Shown here: positions 8,494 through 17,252 of the stretch, in pieces | How the letters are laid out: every line of letters begins with the position of its first letter | Position numbering within the stretch: position 1 is the first letter of the stretch | NCBI RefSeq assembly: GCF_007997285.1 | Contig: NZ_VORX01000006.1 | Coordinates: 124,001 to 188,000, forward strand | Length of the DNA stretch: 64,000 nucleotides | Direction: 5' to 3' | From: Gelidibacter salicanalis | GTDB taxonomy: Bacteria > Bacteroidota > Bacteroidia > Flavobacteriales > Flavobacteriaceae | Position numbers and translations under genes: made by a program | The notes under the pieces: model-generated | Databases searched by the model: none | Told to the model about the DNA's origin: nothing | What the model saw: the letters and a program-made list of their open reading frames with translations, nothing else

Positions 8494-9399
8494 ATGATAA
8501 AAGATACCTCAAAAGTTAACCCGTTAGAAAATGAAGCTATTTATATTATTAGAGAAGTAGCTGCACAATTTGAAAAACCCGTCCTATTATTTTCTGGGGG
8601 GAAGGACTCCATTACTTTGGTGAGATTGGCGCAAAAAGCCTTTTATCCTGCAAAAATACCGTTCCCCTTAATGCACATTGATACCGGTCATAACTTTCCG
8701 GAAACCATCGCATTTAGAGATCGACTTGTTAAAGAGTTGGGCTTGGAATTAATTGTGAGAAATGTACAGGATTCTATTGATGAAGGAAAAGTTAAAGAGG
8801 AATCAGGCAGATATTCCAGTAGAAACAGTCTCCAAACCACAACGCTTTTAGATGCTATTGAAGAATTTAAATTTGATGCGTGTATTGGAGGTGCTAGAAG
8901 AGATGAAGAAAAAGCAAGGGCTAAAGAACGTATTTTTTCTGTAAGGGACGATTTTGGACAATGGGACGAAAAAAATCAGCGTCCAGAATTATTTGATATG
9001 TTGAATGGTCAAATTCATTTGGGACAAAATGTACGCGTGTTTCCTATTTCTAACTGGACAGAATTGGATGTCTGGTCTTATATTGAAAGAGAAAACATTG
9101 AAATTCCGTCCATCTATTTTGCCCATACTAGAGAAACATTTCTAAGAGATGGATTGATTTGGTCTTCAGATGACGATGTGGTTTACAGAGATGAAAATGA
9201 AGTGGTTGAAGAACGATTGGTACGCTTTAGAACGGTTGGAGATATGAGTTGCACCGCGGCAGTGCTCTCAGATGCAGCAGATATTGCTTCTGTAGTACAG
9301 GAAATCAGAGATTCCACCATTTCAGAACGTGGTGCGCGAATTGACGATAAACGCTCAGAAGCCGCCATGGAAAAACGCAAACAACAAGGGTACTTCTAA
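8494..9399 (+). CDS. cysD: Sulfate adenylyltransferase subunit 2
   Basis: CysD is the catalytic subunit of ATP sulfurylase, forming adenosine 5'-phosphosulfate from ATP and sulfate. The 301 residues are full length. The PP-loop LLFSGGKDSITLVRL lies near residues 30-45, followed by HIDTGHNFPET and CIGGARRDEEKARAKER, both diagnostic of CysD. It works with the GTPase CysN encoded 120 bp downstream. The gap to cysN contains an inverted-repeat spacer. Confidence 0.97.
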   Translation: MIKDTSKVNPLENEAIYIIREVAAQFEKPVLLFSGGKDSITLVRLAQKAFYPAKIPFPLMHIDTGHNFPETIAFRDRLVKELGLELIVRNVQDSIDEGKVKEESGRYSSRNSLQTTTLLDAIEEFKFDACIGGARRDEEKARAKERIFSVRDDFGQWDEKNQRPELFDMLNGQIHLGQNVRVFPISNWTELDVWSYIERENIEIPSIYFAHTRETFLRDGLIWSSDDDVVYRDENEVVEERLVRFRTVGDMSCTAAVLSDAADIASVVQEIRDSTISERGARIDDKRSEAAMEKRKQQGYF

Positions 9400-9417
9400 A
9401 TATAAGTAATTAGTACA

Positions 9418-9511
9418 AAGTATTGAGTACTAAGAGTATCATCGCATTATAATAAACATATAAGTATAACCAAGGTAAATTCTTAATTCTACCTACTTAA
9501 TACTTAATACT
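9418..9511. repeat. Inverted-repeat spacer between cysD and cysN
   Basis: AAGTATTGAGTACTAAGAGTA (9418-9438) faces TACTTAATACTTAATACT (9494-9511), which is a run of the word TACTTAA. The arms are imperfectly complementary and could form a long AT-rich hairpin within the operon mRNA. It belongs to the same style of word-based spacer hairpin seen in the paa operon, with a different word. Confidence 0.5.
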
Positions 9512-9519
9512 AAATAAAA

Positions 9520-10767
9520 ATGGAAGTTTTAAAAATAGCAACAGCAGGAAGTGTAGATGACGGGAAAAGCACTTTAATAGGAAGAATTCTCTACGATACA
9601 AAATCATTAACGAGTGATAAGCTCGAAGCCATAGAAAAAACTAGTAAACAAAAAGGTTACGATTATCTTGATTTTTCGTTGGCTACGGATGGATTAGTAG
9701 CGGAAAGAGAACAGGGCATCACCATTGATGTGGCACACATTTATTTCTCAACTCAAACCAAAAGTTATATCATAGCAGATACCCCTGGTCATGTAGAATA
9801 TACAAGAAATATGGTTACAGGCGCGTCTACTTCACAAGCGGCCATCATTTTAATTGATGCCAGAAAAGGCGTTATTGAGCAAACCAACCGTCATTTTTTT
9901 ATCAATAATTTATTGCGGGTCAAAGAGGTAATCGTGGCGATCAATAAAATGGATTTAGTCGATTTTTCTGAAGACATCTATAACAAGATCAAAGCTGATT
10001 TTGAAACCTTGATGGAGAAACGTGATTATCAGGATCAGAACATCACTTTCATTCCAGTAAGTGCGTTAAAAGGTGATAATGTCGTGCATATATCCAAAAA
10101 CACGCCATGGTACAAAGGACAAACCTTATTAGAGCATTTTGAGCTGTTAGATACTGAAGATGTTTATAATGTAGGGACTCCAAGATTTCCTGTGCAATAT
10201 GTCATCAGGCCCAAAACAGAAGAATTCCATGATTTTAGGGGTTATGCGGGCAAAGTATATGGCGGTGAATTAAGTGTTGGAGACGTGGTGGTTGCTTTAC
10301 CATCACAAACCAAGTCAAAAATAAAAGAGATTTACCTGTATGACCAATCTTACCAAACGGCTTCCAGACGCTCTTCAGTAACCATCACTTTAGAAGATGA
10401 TATCAATGTGAGTAGAGGGGATATGTTGGTAAAAGTTGACGACTTACCAACTATTGACAAACAGTTTACCGCGACCATTTCATGGATGGATTCGCAACAT
10501 TTAGTTACGGGAAATAAATATGTATTACAACACGGCGTGAATAAGGTTTTGGCAAAGGTAGATGCCATCCACCATAAGATTCATCCAGACTATTCAGGCA
10601 TTGAAGAACATATAAGTGCCTTAGGGATGAATGATATTGCCTCTGTCACATTTAAGTTGAATAAGACCATCTTTTTCGACCCTTTCAAAAACCATAGAAC
10701 CAACGGCTCGTTTATTTTAATCGATTCACAATCCAATAATACCGTTGGTGCGGGCTTTATACAATAA
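9520..10767 (+). CDS. cysN: Sulfate adenylyltransferase subunit 1 (GTPase)
   Basis: CysN is the regulatory GTPase subunit of ATP sulfurylase; GTP hydrolysis drives APS formation by CysD. The 415 residues show the elongation-factor type G motifs: G1 TAGSVDDGKST (residues 8-18), G3 DTPGH, G4 NKMD, followed by two beta-barrel domains. It ends after the barrels, with no CysC (APS kinase) fusion of the kind found in some bacteria. It starts 120 bp after cysD and lies 5 bp before the sulfite reductase gene. Confidence 0.97.
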   Translation: MEVLKIATAGSVDDGKSTLIGRILYDTKSLTSDKLEAIEKTSKQKGYDYLDFSLATDGLVAEREQGITIDVAHIYFSTQTKSYIIADTPGHVEYTRNMVTGASTSQAAIILIDARKGVIEQTNRHFFINNLLRVKEVIVAINKMDLVDFSEDIYNKIKADFETLMEKRDYQDQNITFIPVSALKGDNVVHISKNTPWYKGQTLLEHFELLDTEDVYNVGTPRFPVQYVIRPKTEEFHDFRGYAGKVYGGELSVGDVVVALPSQTKSKIKEIYLYDQSYQTASRRSSVTITLEDDINVSRGDMLVKVDDLPTIDKQFTATISWMDSQHLVTGNKYVLQHGVNKVLAKVDAIHHKIHPDYSGIEEHISALGMNDIASVTFKLNKTIFFDPFKNHRTNGSFILIDSQSNNTVGAGFIQ

Positions 10768-10772
10768 GAATC

Positions 10773-12866
10773 ATGCAAACGTTCAGATCAGAAATAGAAA
10801 ACCCAATTGTCGAAAAGGACATTATCGATTTAGCCCATAAGATTGAGCTCTTCAAATATGGCAAGATTGATGACGATCAATTTAGAAGTGTGCGTTTGGC
10901 ACGCGGTATTTATGGGCAAAGACAACCGGGGGTGCAAATGGTGCGCATCAAGTTGCCCTACGGAAAAGTATTGAGTCAACAATTAAAACGGATTGCGGAT
11001 GTTTCTGACGAATATTCCCGCGGACGATTACATATCACAACACGGCAGGACATTCAAATTCATTATGTGGATGTTGACAGAACGCCAGAACTTTGGTCGG
11101 AATTAGAAAAAGATGCGATGACCATCCGCGAAGCCTGTGGCAATACCGTTAGAAATGTTACGGCAAGCGAAACGGCAGGGATTGATATCAACGAACCTTT
11201 TGATGTCTCGCCTTATGCTGATGCAGTATTTCGATTCTTTTTGCGAAATCCTATTTGTCAAGAAATGGGACGAAAATTCAAGGTGTCCTTCTCGGCATCC
11301 GTTGAAGATTCTGGCTTGTCATACATGCACGATTTAGGGTTTATAGCAAAAACTGAACATGGTGTCAGAGGTTTTAAAGTGATGTTGGGTGGCGGCTTGG
11401 GCTCGCAACCTCGACTTGCAGATGTGCTTTATGAATTTTTGCCATCGGATAGAATTATTCCATTGATGGAAGGCGTGTTACGAGTGTTTGACCGTCATGG
11501 CGAACGTAAAAGCCGCGCTAAGGCCCGGATGAAATTCCTCATTAATGCTATTGGATTAGAAGAGTTTAAGCGCTTGGTTGATGAAGAACAAGAGGCAATT
11601 GCGCAAACGACTATTCCTATTGATGTTAAAGATTATCCAATTTCAGTACCAGTCGACATTGAAACGCCTAAAGTAGTCCTCAAAAATAAAGAGGCTTTTG
11701 ATCTGTGGAAATCAACCAACATCATTCCTCAAAAGCAGGAAGGCTATGTGGCTATAGGCATAAAAGTCTTGTTGGGCGATTTCTATACGGATAAAGCACG
11801 TTTGTTGGCTGATTTGGTTGAGACCTATGCCGCAGGAGAAATCCGATTGACCTTACGTCAAAATATTCTTATTCCGTTTGTGAAAGAAGACTTGTTGCCC
11901 TACTTCTATCAGGAATTAGATAAACTCGGTTTTACGGAAGTGGGCTATAATAAAGCGGTTGATATTACGGCATGTCCCGGCACAGATACGTGTAATTTAG
12001 GAATTGCCAGTAGTACAGGCATTGCGGAAGAATTGGAGCGTGTCATTAAAAGCGAGTATCCACACTATGTCAATAATAATGATTTGGTCATTAAAATCAG
12101 CGGATGTATGAACGCTTGTGGTCAACACAATATGGCCAATATTGGGTTTCAGGGAATGTCTGTAAGAACTCCAGACAAACTCGTAGCGCCTGCACTTCAG
12201 GTGTTGCTTGGCGGCGGAAATTTAGGGAACGGGAAAGGCGTATATGCAGACAAAGTGGTGAAAATTCCGAGTAAAAGAGGACCAGAGGCTTTACGCCGAA
12301 TTTTGAATGATTTTGAAGCTAATGCCAATGGTCAATCTTTCTTAGACTATTATATAGCCCAAGGCGAAAAGTATTTTTATAATCTTTTAACCAACTTGTC
12401 TGACGTGACCAATTTATCTCAGGACGATTTTATTGATTGGGGTACCAATGAAGCTTATGTAAAGGCCATTGGAATTGGCGAATGTGCTGGTGTAATGATT
12501 GATTTGATAGCCACCTTGTTTTTGGAAAGTGAAGAAAAAATTGATAGGGCCAATGAAGCTTTAGGTCATAAAGTATATTCTAACGCCATCTATTTTGGGT
12601 ATAGTGCGATGGTAAATACGGCAAAAGCGCTCCTAATTTCTGAGGACATCACTACAAATACCCAAGCCGGAATTATCAGTCAGTTTGATGAAGTGTTTAT
12701 AGACTCCAAGAAAATAAATTTGGAAACGTCTTTTTCAGAAGTCATCTATCAAATTAAAGAAAACGCACCAACAGAAGCATTCGCTAAGGCATATATTAAA
12801 AACGCATCGGTGTTTTTAGCCACAGCAAGAGCTTATAGAGCGAAGAAACAATCTATTGCAATTTAA
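10773..12866 (+). CDS. Siroheme/4Fe-4S sulfite reductase with extra C-terminal domain
   Basis: A 697-residue protein. Residues 1-530 are a sulfite/nitrite reductase hemoprotein with two ferredoxin-like half domains. The coupled cluster/siroheme ligands are all present: Cys401 and Cys407 in ACPGTDTC, Cys445 and Cys449 in SGCMNACGQH. Context (cys operon with siroheme genes and a ferredoxin reductase, no cysJ) supports six-electron reduction of sulfite to sulfide with ferredoxin as donor. Residues from about 535 to 697 form an additional helical domain absent from classic CysI or Sir proteins; it resembles HEPN-type helical bundles, but this is a weak inference. cysN lies 5 bp upstream, cobA 51 bp downstream. 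Confidence 0.9.
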   Translation: MQTFRSEIENPIVEKDIIDLAHKIELFKYGKIDDDQFRSVRLARGIYGQRQPGVQMVRIKLPYGKVLSQQLKRIADVSDEYSRGRLHITTRQDIQIHYVDVDRTPELWSELEKDAMTIREACGNTVRNVTASETAGIDINEPFDVSPYADAVFRFFLRNPICQEMGRKFKVSFSASVEDSGLSYMHDLGFIAKTEHGVRGFKVMLGGGLGSQPRLADVLYEFLPSDRIIPLMEGVLRVFDRHGERKSRAKARMKFLINAIGLEEFKRLVDEEQEAIAQTTIPIDVKDYPISVPVDIETPKVVLKNKEAFDLWKSTNIIPQKQEGYVAIGIKVLLGDFYTDKARLLADLVETYAAGEIRLTLRQNILIPFVKEDLLPYFYQELDKLGFTEVGYNKAVDITACPGTDTCNLGIASSTGIAEELERVIKSEYPHYVNNNDLVIKISGCMNACGQHNMANIGFQGMSVRTPDKLVAPALQVLLGGGNLGNGKGVYADKVVKIPSKRGPEALRRILNDFEANANGQSFLDYYIAQGEKYFYNLLTNLSDVTNLSQDDFIDWGTNEAYVKAIGIGECAGVMIDLIATLFLESEEKIDRANEALGHKVYSNAIYFGYSAMVNTAKALLISEDITTNTQAGIISQFDEVFIDSKKINLETSFSEVIYQIKENAPTEAFAKAYIKNASVFLATARAYRAKKQSIAI

Positions 12867-12917
12867 AAACCAATCTGTGAAGTTTTCAAAGCTTTGTAGG
12901 TTTCAAAAAACAAAAAA

Positions 12918-13685
12918 ATGAAAACTCCAAAATTAACAGTCGTTGGTGCAGGGCCAGGAGATCCAGAACTCATCACTTTAAAAGCTATAAAAGCGATTGC
13001 ATCTGCTGATGTTATTTTATATGATGCCTTAATCAATGTGGCTTTATTAGACTATGCGTCGCCACACGCAGAACTTATTTTTGTAGGCAAACGCAAAGGA
13101 TGTTATGCCTATCAGCAAGATCAAATTAACGATTTGATTGTGGCACGGGCAAAATCTCACGGACACGTACTCCGATTAAAAGGAGGAGATCCTTTTATAT
13201 TTGGTCGTGGTGCAGAAGAAATTGATGTTGCGCATCAACATGGGATAGAAACGTATGTAGTGCCAGGCATTTCATCAGCTTTAGCTGTTCCTGCCTACCA
13301 GGGCATTCCATTGACAAAACGGGGTGCTTCTGAAAGTTTTTGGGTCATTACCGGTACCACAAAATCTCATCAATTGTCTAATGACGTGAAACTTGCTGCC
13401 CAATCTAAAGCAACGGTCGTCATCTTAATGGGCATGGGTAAGTTGTCTGAAATTGTGGCTGTATTTTCATCTGAAGGAAAAGAGCACACTCCTGTTGCCA
13501 TCATTCAAAATGGGACCACTAAAGATGAAAAATTTGGTGTTGGTACGGTAGCGACTATATGTGATGTTGTCAAAAAACAAAACCTTGCCAACCCCGCAAT
13601 TATTGTTATTGGCGAAGTGGTTAACCAACGGGTCCAACTCGATTCGGCATTAACAGACCTAAACCATCAACTCCTAACGGCATAA
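12918..13685 (+). CDS. cobA: Uroporphyrinogen-III C-methyltransferase
   Basis: A 255-residue SAM-dependent methyltransferase that makes precorrin-2 from uroporphyrinogen III, the first step to siroheme. The tetrapyrrole methylase signatures are GAGPGDPELITLKAI (near residue 9) and RLKGGDPFIFGRGAEE (near residue 80), followed by VVPGISSALAVPAYQGIPLT. It lacks the CysG N-terminal half, which is encoded separately 3 bp downstream. Its place in the cys operon ties siroheme supply to sulfite reductase. Confidence 0.95.
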   Translation: MKTPKLTVVGAGPGDPELITLKAIKAIASADVILYDALINVALLDYASPHAELIFVGKRKGCYAYQQDQINDLIVARAKSHGHVLRLKGGDPFIFGRGAEEIDVAHQHGIETYVVPGISSALAVPAYQGIPLTKRGASESFWVITGTTKSHQLSNDVKLAAQSKATVVILMGMGKLSEIVAVFSSEGKEHTPVAIIQNGTTKDEKFGVGTVATICDVVKKQNLANPAIIVIGEVVNQRVQLDSALTDLNHQLLTA

Positions 13686-13688
13686 ACC

Positions 13689-14264
13689 ATGGAACGAAAT
13701 AATTTATATCCTATTTTCTTAAAAATGCATAACCTCCAAACCCTTATCGTGGGCGGTGGAAATGTAGCCTTAGAAAAACTTACCTTCTTATTAAAATCGA
13801 GCCCCAATGCCAATGTGGAGATGGTCGCTCCTTTTTTTAGGGATGAGGTCAAAACGCTTGCTGCACAATTCAACATCAATCTGATCGTGATGGCTTATGA
13901 TGAAGCGTTTTTATGCGATAAAGATATGGTGATTGCCACGACGGATAACTTGGAGGTCAACAAGCAAGTTTATAGTGATGCAAAACGACGCCATTTATTG
14001 GTGAACGTTGCGGATACGCCAGAGTATTGCGATTTCTATCTGGGAGGAATTGTTACAAAGGGCAACGTCAAAATAGCCATTTCTACCAACGGAAAATCGC
14101 CAACAACAGCGAAACGACTGCGTCAGTTTTTTGAAGATGTCATTCCAGAAGATGTGAATGAAATGGTAGAAAATTTAAATCAGTACAGAAAAACAATAAA
14201 AGGAAATTTTGAGCAAAAAGTGCATGCACTCAACAAAATAACCGAAACCTTAATTAGTAAATAA
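13689..14264 (+). CDS. Precorrin-2 dehydrogenase / sirohydrochlorin ferrochelatase-like protein
   Basis: A 191-residue homologue of the CysG N-terminal part and yeast Met8. An NAD-binding Rossmann motif LIVGGGNVALEKLTFLL begins near residue 18. VNVADTPEYCDFYLGGIVTKGNVKIAISTNGKSPTTAKR is the family's central signature region (only parts are needed: DTPEYCDFYLGG, STNGKSP). It oxidises precorrin-2 to sirohydrochlorin and probably inserts iron to complete siroheme. It is 3 bp downstream of cobA and ends 1 bp before the next gene, so the three are co-translated. Confidence 0.92.
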   Translation: MERNNLYPIFLKMHNLQTLIVGGGNVALEKLTFLLKSSPNANVEMVAPFFRDEVKTLAAQFNINLIVMAYDEAFLCDKDMVIATTDNLEVNKQVYSDAKRRHLLVNVADTPEYCDFYLGGIVTKGNVKIAISTNGKSPTTAKRLRQFFEDVIPEDVNEMVENLNQYRKTIKGNFEQKVHALNKITETLISK

Positions 14265-14265
14265 C

Positions 14266-15315
14266 ATGATTACAACAGACATTTTAATAATAGGAGCAGG
14301 ACCTACAGGACTATTTACCGTTTTTGAAGCCGGATTGTTAAAACTCAAATGCCATTTGATTGATGCATTACCCCAACCAGGTGGCCAGTGTTCAGAATTA
14401 TATCCTAAAAAACCCATTTACGACATTCCAGGTGTTCCTGATATCTTGGCGGGCGATTTGACAAAAAACCTATTGGAGCAAGGCAAACAATTTGAACCGG
14501 GCTTTACCTTAGGCGAACGTGCAGAAACAATAGAAAAACAAGAAGACGGCAGTTTTATTGTCACCACAAATAAAGGCACCAAACATCATGCGCCAATTGT
14601 AGCTATTGCTGGCGGATTGGGGTCATTTGAGCCTCGAAAACCTTTGATTGACAATATTGCGTATTACGAAGATTTAGGGGTCGACTATTTTATCAAAGAT
14701 CCTGAAGTGTACAGAAATAAAAAAGTTGTGATTTCTGGAGGTGGGGATTCGGCCTTAGATTGGAGTATTATTTTAGCTGATATTGCAGAAGAAGTGACTC
14801 TCATCCATAGACGTAATGAATTTAGGGGTGCTTTGGATTCCGTAGAAAAAGTTCAGGAATTAAAATTGTTAGGAAAAATCAATCTTATCACACCATCTGA
14901 AGTTACTGCATTACACGGTAACAAAAGATTGGAAGGTGTTACCATAGAACACGACGGAGAGAAAATTTTATATGAAGCGGACCATTTTATTCCGCTATTT
15001 GGGTTGTCGCCAAAATTAGGACCAATTGGAGATTGGGGATTGGAGATTGAAAAGAATGCCATAAAAGTGGATACGTTTGACTACCAAACCAATATTCCAG
15101 GAATTTTTGCCATAGGCGATGTCAATACGTATCCAGGAAAATTGAAATTGATTCTGTGTGGCTTTCATGAAGCGACGCTCATGTGCCAATCAGCATATCA
15201 GATCCTTAACCCTGGTAAAAAATATGTGCTTAAGTACACAACGGTTAGTGGTATTAATGGTTTTGATGGATCTCGAAAAGAAGCGCCAAAAGCAGTTGTA
15301 CAAGCGATTCAATAG
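14266..15315 (+). CDS. Thioredoxin-reductase-like ferredoxin-NADP reductase
   Basis: A 349-residue flavoprotein. It has an N-terminal FAD-binding motif (IIGAGPTGLFTVFEAGLL), a central NADPH-binding motif (VVISGGGDSALDWSI), and the C-terminal FAD motif (GIFAIGDVNTYPGK). The CxxC redox pair of thioredoxin reductases is absent, which is characteristic of the TrxR-like ferredoxin-NADP reductases. Being 1 bp from the siroheme gene and in the sulfite reductase operon, it probably supplies electrons from NADPH through ferredoxin to sulfite reductase, replacing CysJ. This partnership is inference from context. Confidence 0.9.
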   Translation: MITTDILIIGAGPTGLFTVFEAGLLKLKCHLIDALPQPGGQCSELYPKKPIYDIPGVPDILAGDLTKNLLEQGKQFEPGFTLGERAETIEKQEDGSFIVTTNKGTKHHAPIVAIAGGLGSFEPRKPLIDNIAYYEDLGVDYFIKDPEVYRNKKVVISGGGDSALDWSIILADIAEEVTLIHRRNEFRGALDSVEKVQELKLLGKINLITPSEVTALHGNKRLEGVTIEHDGEKILYEADHFIPLFGLSPKLGPIGDWGLEIEKNAIKVDTFDYQTNIPGIFAIGDVNTYPGKLKLILCGFHEATLMCQSAYQILNPGKKYVLKYTTVSGINGFDGSRKEAPKAVVQAIQ

Positions 15316-15377
15316 ATGGCAGAAAATAAATGCTTAATTTTGATATTACAAATAGGAATAACACCTAATATCAATAT

Positions 15378-16139
15378 ATGAGTAAAGTATCGCATCATTT
15401 AAACCAGTTTCAAACTTTTAATATCTGTTTAAAAGATCCTGTAGAGACCTTCACTAAGGCCTTGTTTTATATGTTGTTTGATGAAGAATATCGGAATCAT
15501 AACTGTCAGTTTGTAAAGGATACTTTTCTTAAGATTACAAAAAAACTGAAATTGGAGGATGGGGAAGAAACTTGGATACAATTTGAAAATCAATTCAGTA
15601 CTATTCGAGAAAAGCTCGATTTAGACGCCATGGCGATTGAACAGGGCGACCCTGCAGCGAGGAGTTTAACAGAGATTTATTTAGCGTATCCAGGATTTCA
15701 CGCGATTGCCATCCATAGACTTAGTCATGCCTTATATAATTTGAAATATTTTGTAATTTCACGAATGATGAGTGAGCATGTGCACGGTTTAACCGGCATT
15801 GATATTCATCCCGGCGCCACCATCGGCGATTCATTCTATATAGATCATGGTACGGGCATTGTTATCGGTGAGACAGCCATCATCAAAAATAACGTGAAAA
15901 TTTATCAAGGCGTCACTTTGGGTGGTATTCAAATTAAAAAGGAGTTTTCAGACACCAAAAGGCATCCAACCATTGAAGATAACGTCACCATCTATGCAAA
16001 CGCTACCGTTTTGGGAGGCGATATTGTTATCGGTGCCAATAGTACCATCGGTGCTAACGTATGGATTACGCAATCCGTTCCGGAGAATTCGTTAGTGACC
16101 TATCAAACAGAAATTAAGATTAGCACGCGCAACAAATGA
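15378..16139 (+). CDS. cysE: Serine O-acetyltransferase
   Basis: A 253-residue serine acetyltransferase making O-acetylserine from serine and acetyl-CoA. An N-terminal helical domain is followed from about residue 140 by a left-handed beta-helix: IDIHPGATIGDSFYIDHGTG, then VIGETAIIKNNVKIYQGVTLGG. His residues in DHGTG and nearby match the CysE active site. It overlaps cysM by 4 bp, fitting the cysteine synthase complex. A TAATTTTG box at 15335-15342 may be a weak internal promoter. Confidence 0.95.
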   Translation: MSKVSHHLNQFQTFNICLKDPVETFTKALFYMLFDEEYRNHNCQFVKDTFLKITKKLKLEDGEETWIQFENQFSTIREKLDLDAMAIEQGDPAARSLTEIYLAYPGFHAIAIHRLSHALYNLKYFVISRMMSEHVHGLTGIDIHPGATIGDSFYIDHGTGIVIGETAIIKNNVKIYQGVTLGGIQIKKEFSDTKRHPTIEDNVTIYANATVLGGDIVIGANSTIGANVWITQSVPENSLVTYQTEIKISTRNK

Positions 16140-17026
16140 TTAAAAGTCAATCGATATTAGATCAAATAGGGAATACGCCACTTGTGGAAGTGAAACATAT
16201 CATTTCTAAAAAAGGAGTGCGATTATTTCTAAAATTGGAAGGCAAGAATCCAGGAGGAAGTGTGAAAGATCGCGCAGCCTTTAATATGATTTCTGAAGCT
16301 TTAAAACGGGGTGATATTAAAAAAGGCGACACCTTAGTTGAAGCTACTAGTGGGAATACAGGCATTGCATTGGCTTTTATAGCGCAATTGTTAGGCGTGA
16401 AAATGATCTTGATAATGCCTGAAAATTCTACCGAAGAGCGTATCAAAACCATGCGTGCTTACGGCGCCGAATTAATTTTAACCCCAGCTGATGATGGGAT
16501 TGAGGGGTCTCGAGATCTTGCAGAAAAACTAGAAAAGGACAAAGGGTATGTTATGCTGAACCAATTTGCAAATGACGACAATTGGAAAGCCCATTATAAA
16601 ACTACCGGTCCTGAAATCTGGCGAGATACCAACGGCGAAGTCACACATTTCGTGTCCGCTATGGGTACCACAGGAACCATCATGGGAGTTTCAACATATC
16701 TTAAAGAGCAGAATAAAAACATCACCATTGTGGGTGCGCAACCTAGAGACGGTGCTAAAATCCCCGGAATTCGTAAATGGCCTGAAGCCTATCTGCCCAA
16801 AATTTTCAATCGCTCTAAAGTAGATGAGGTTATTGAAGTTAGTGAAGAAGAAGCTACCGCGATGACCAATAGATTAGCAAAAGAAGAAGGCATTTTTGCT
16901 GGCATGAGCAGCGGAGGTTCAGTAGCATCGGCAATAAAAATTGCTGAAAGTTTAGATCAAGGTATTATCGTTGCCATCATTTGCGATATCGGTGATAGGT
17001 ATTTGTCGTCAGATTTATTTGCTTAA
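16136..17026 (+). CDS. cysM: Cysteine synthase (O-acetylserine sulfhydrylase B type)
   Basis: A 296-residue PLP enzyme that makes cysteine from O-acetylserine and sulfide. The PLP lysine is in KNPGGSVKDRAAFNM (near residue 40), the substrate loop is EATSGNTGIALAFIA, and the cofactor phosphate loop is AMGTTGTIMG. It resembles CysM by length and by the ARPR-like segment variation around AQPRDGAKIPGI. It overlaps cysE by 4 bp and ends the cys operon, about 60 bp before the second SAM-I riboswitch. Confidence 0.95.
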   Translation: MIKSQSILDQIGNTPLVEVKHIISKKGVRLFLKLEGKNPGGSVKDRAAFNMISEALKRGDIKKGDTLVEATSGNTGIALAFIAQLLGVKMILIMPENSTEERIKTMRAYGAELILTPADDGIEGSRDLAEKLEKDKGYVMLNQFANDDNWKAHYKTTGPEIWRDTNGEVTHFVSAMGTTGTIMGVSTYLKEQNKNITIVGAQPRDGAKIPGIRKWPEAYLPKIFNRSKVDEVIEVSEEEATAMTNRLAKEEGIFAGMSSGGSVASAIKIAESLDQGIIVAIICDIGDRYLSSDLFA

Positions 17027-17083
17027 AACTTGGTAAACCATTTTTTATGACTTAAATTCGCCATTAGTTCATACTATTAATAA

Positions 17084-17203
17084 TTGTTATCACGAAAGGC
17101 AGAGGGATTAGACCCGTTGAAGCCTTAGCAACCCTTTACTTATAAAGAAGGTGCTAAATTCTACTTTATGCTGATTTTTTTTCAGGATTTAGACAGATAA
17201 CCA
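17084..17203 (+). promoter_or_regulatory. SAM-I (S-box) riboswitch upstream of metH
   Basis: The closing helix GTTATC (17086-17091) pairs with GATAAC (17196-17201). The core has CACGAAAGGCAGAGGGATTAG, ACCCGTTGAAGCC, TTAGCAACCC, and AAGGTGCTAAATTCTAC, nearly the same strings as the element before metY. Behind it AAAGTG/CACTTT (17204-17223) followed by T-rich sequence may be the regulated terminator. It is expected to lower metH-metF expression when SAM is plentiful. Confidence 0.93.
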
Positions 17204-17252
17204 AAGTGTATTTCTCTCACTTTCCTGATGACATTTTTATTTTTTTACAAGA

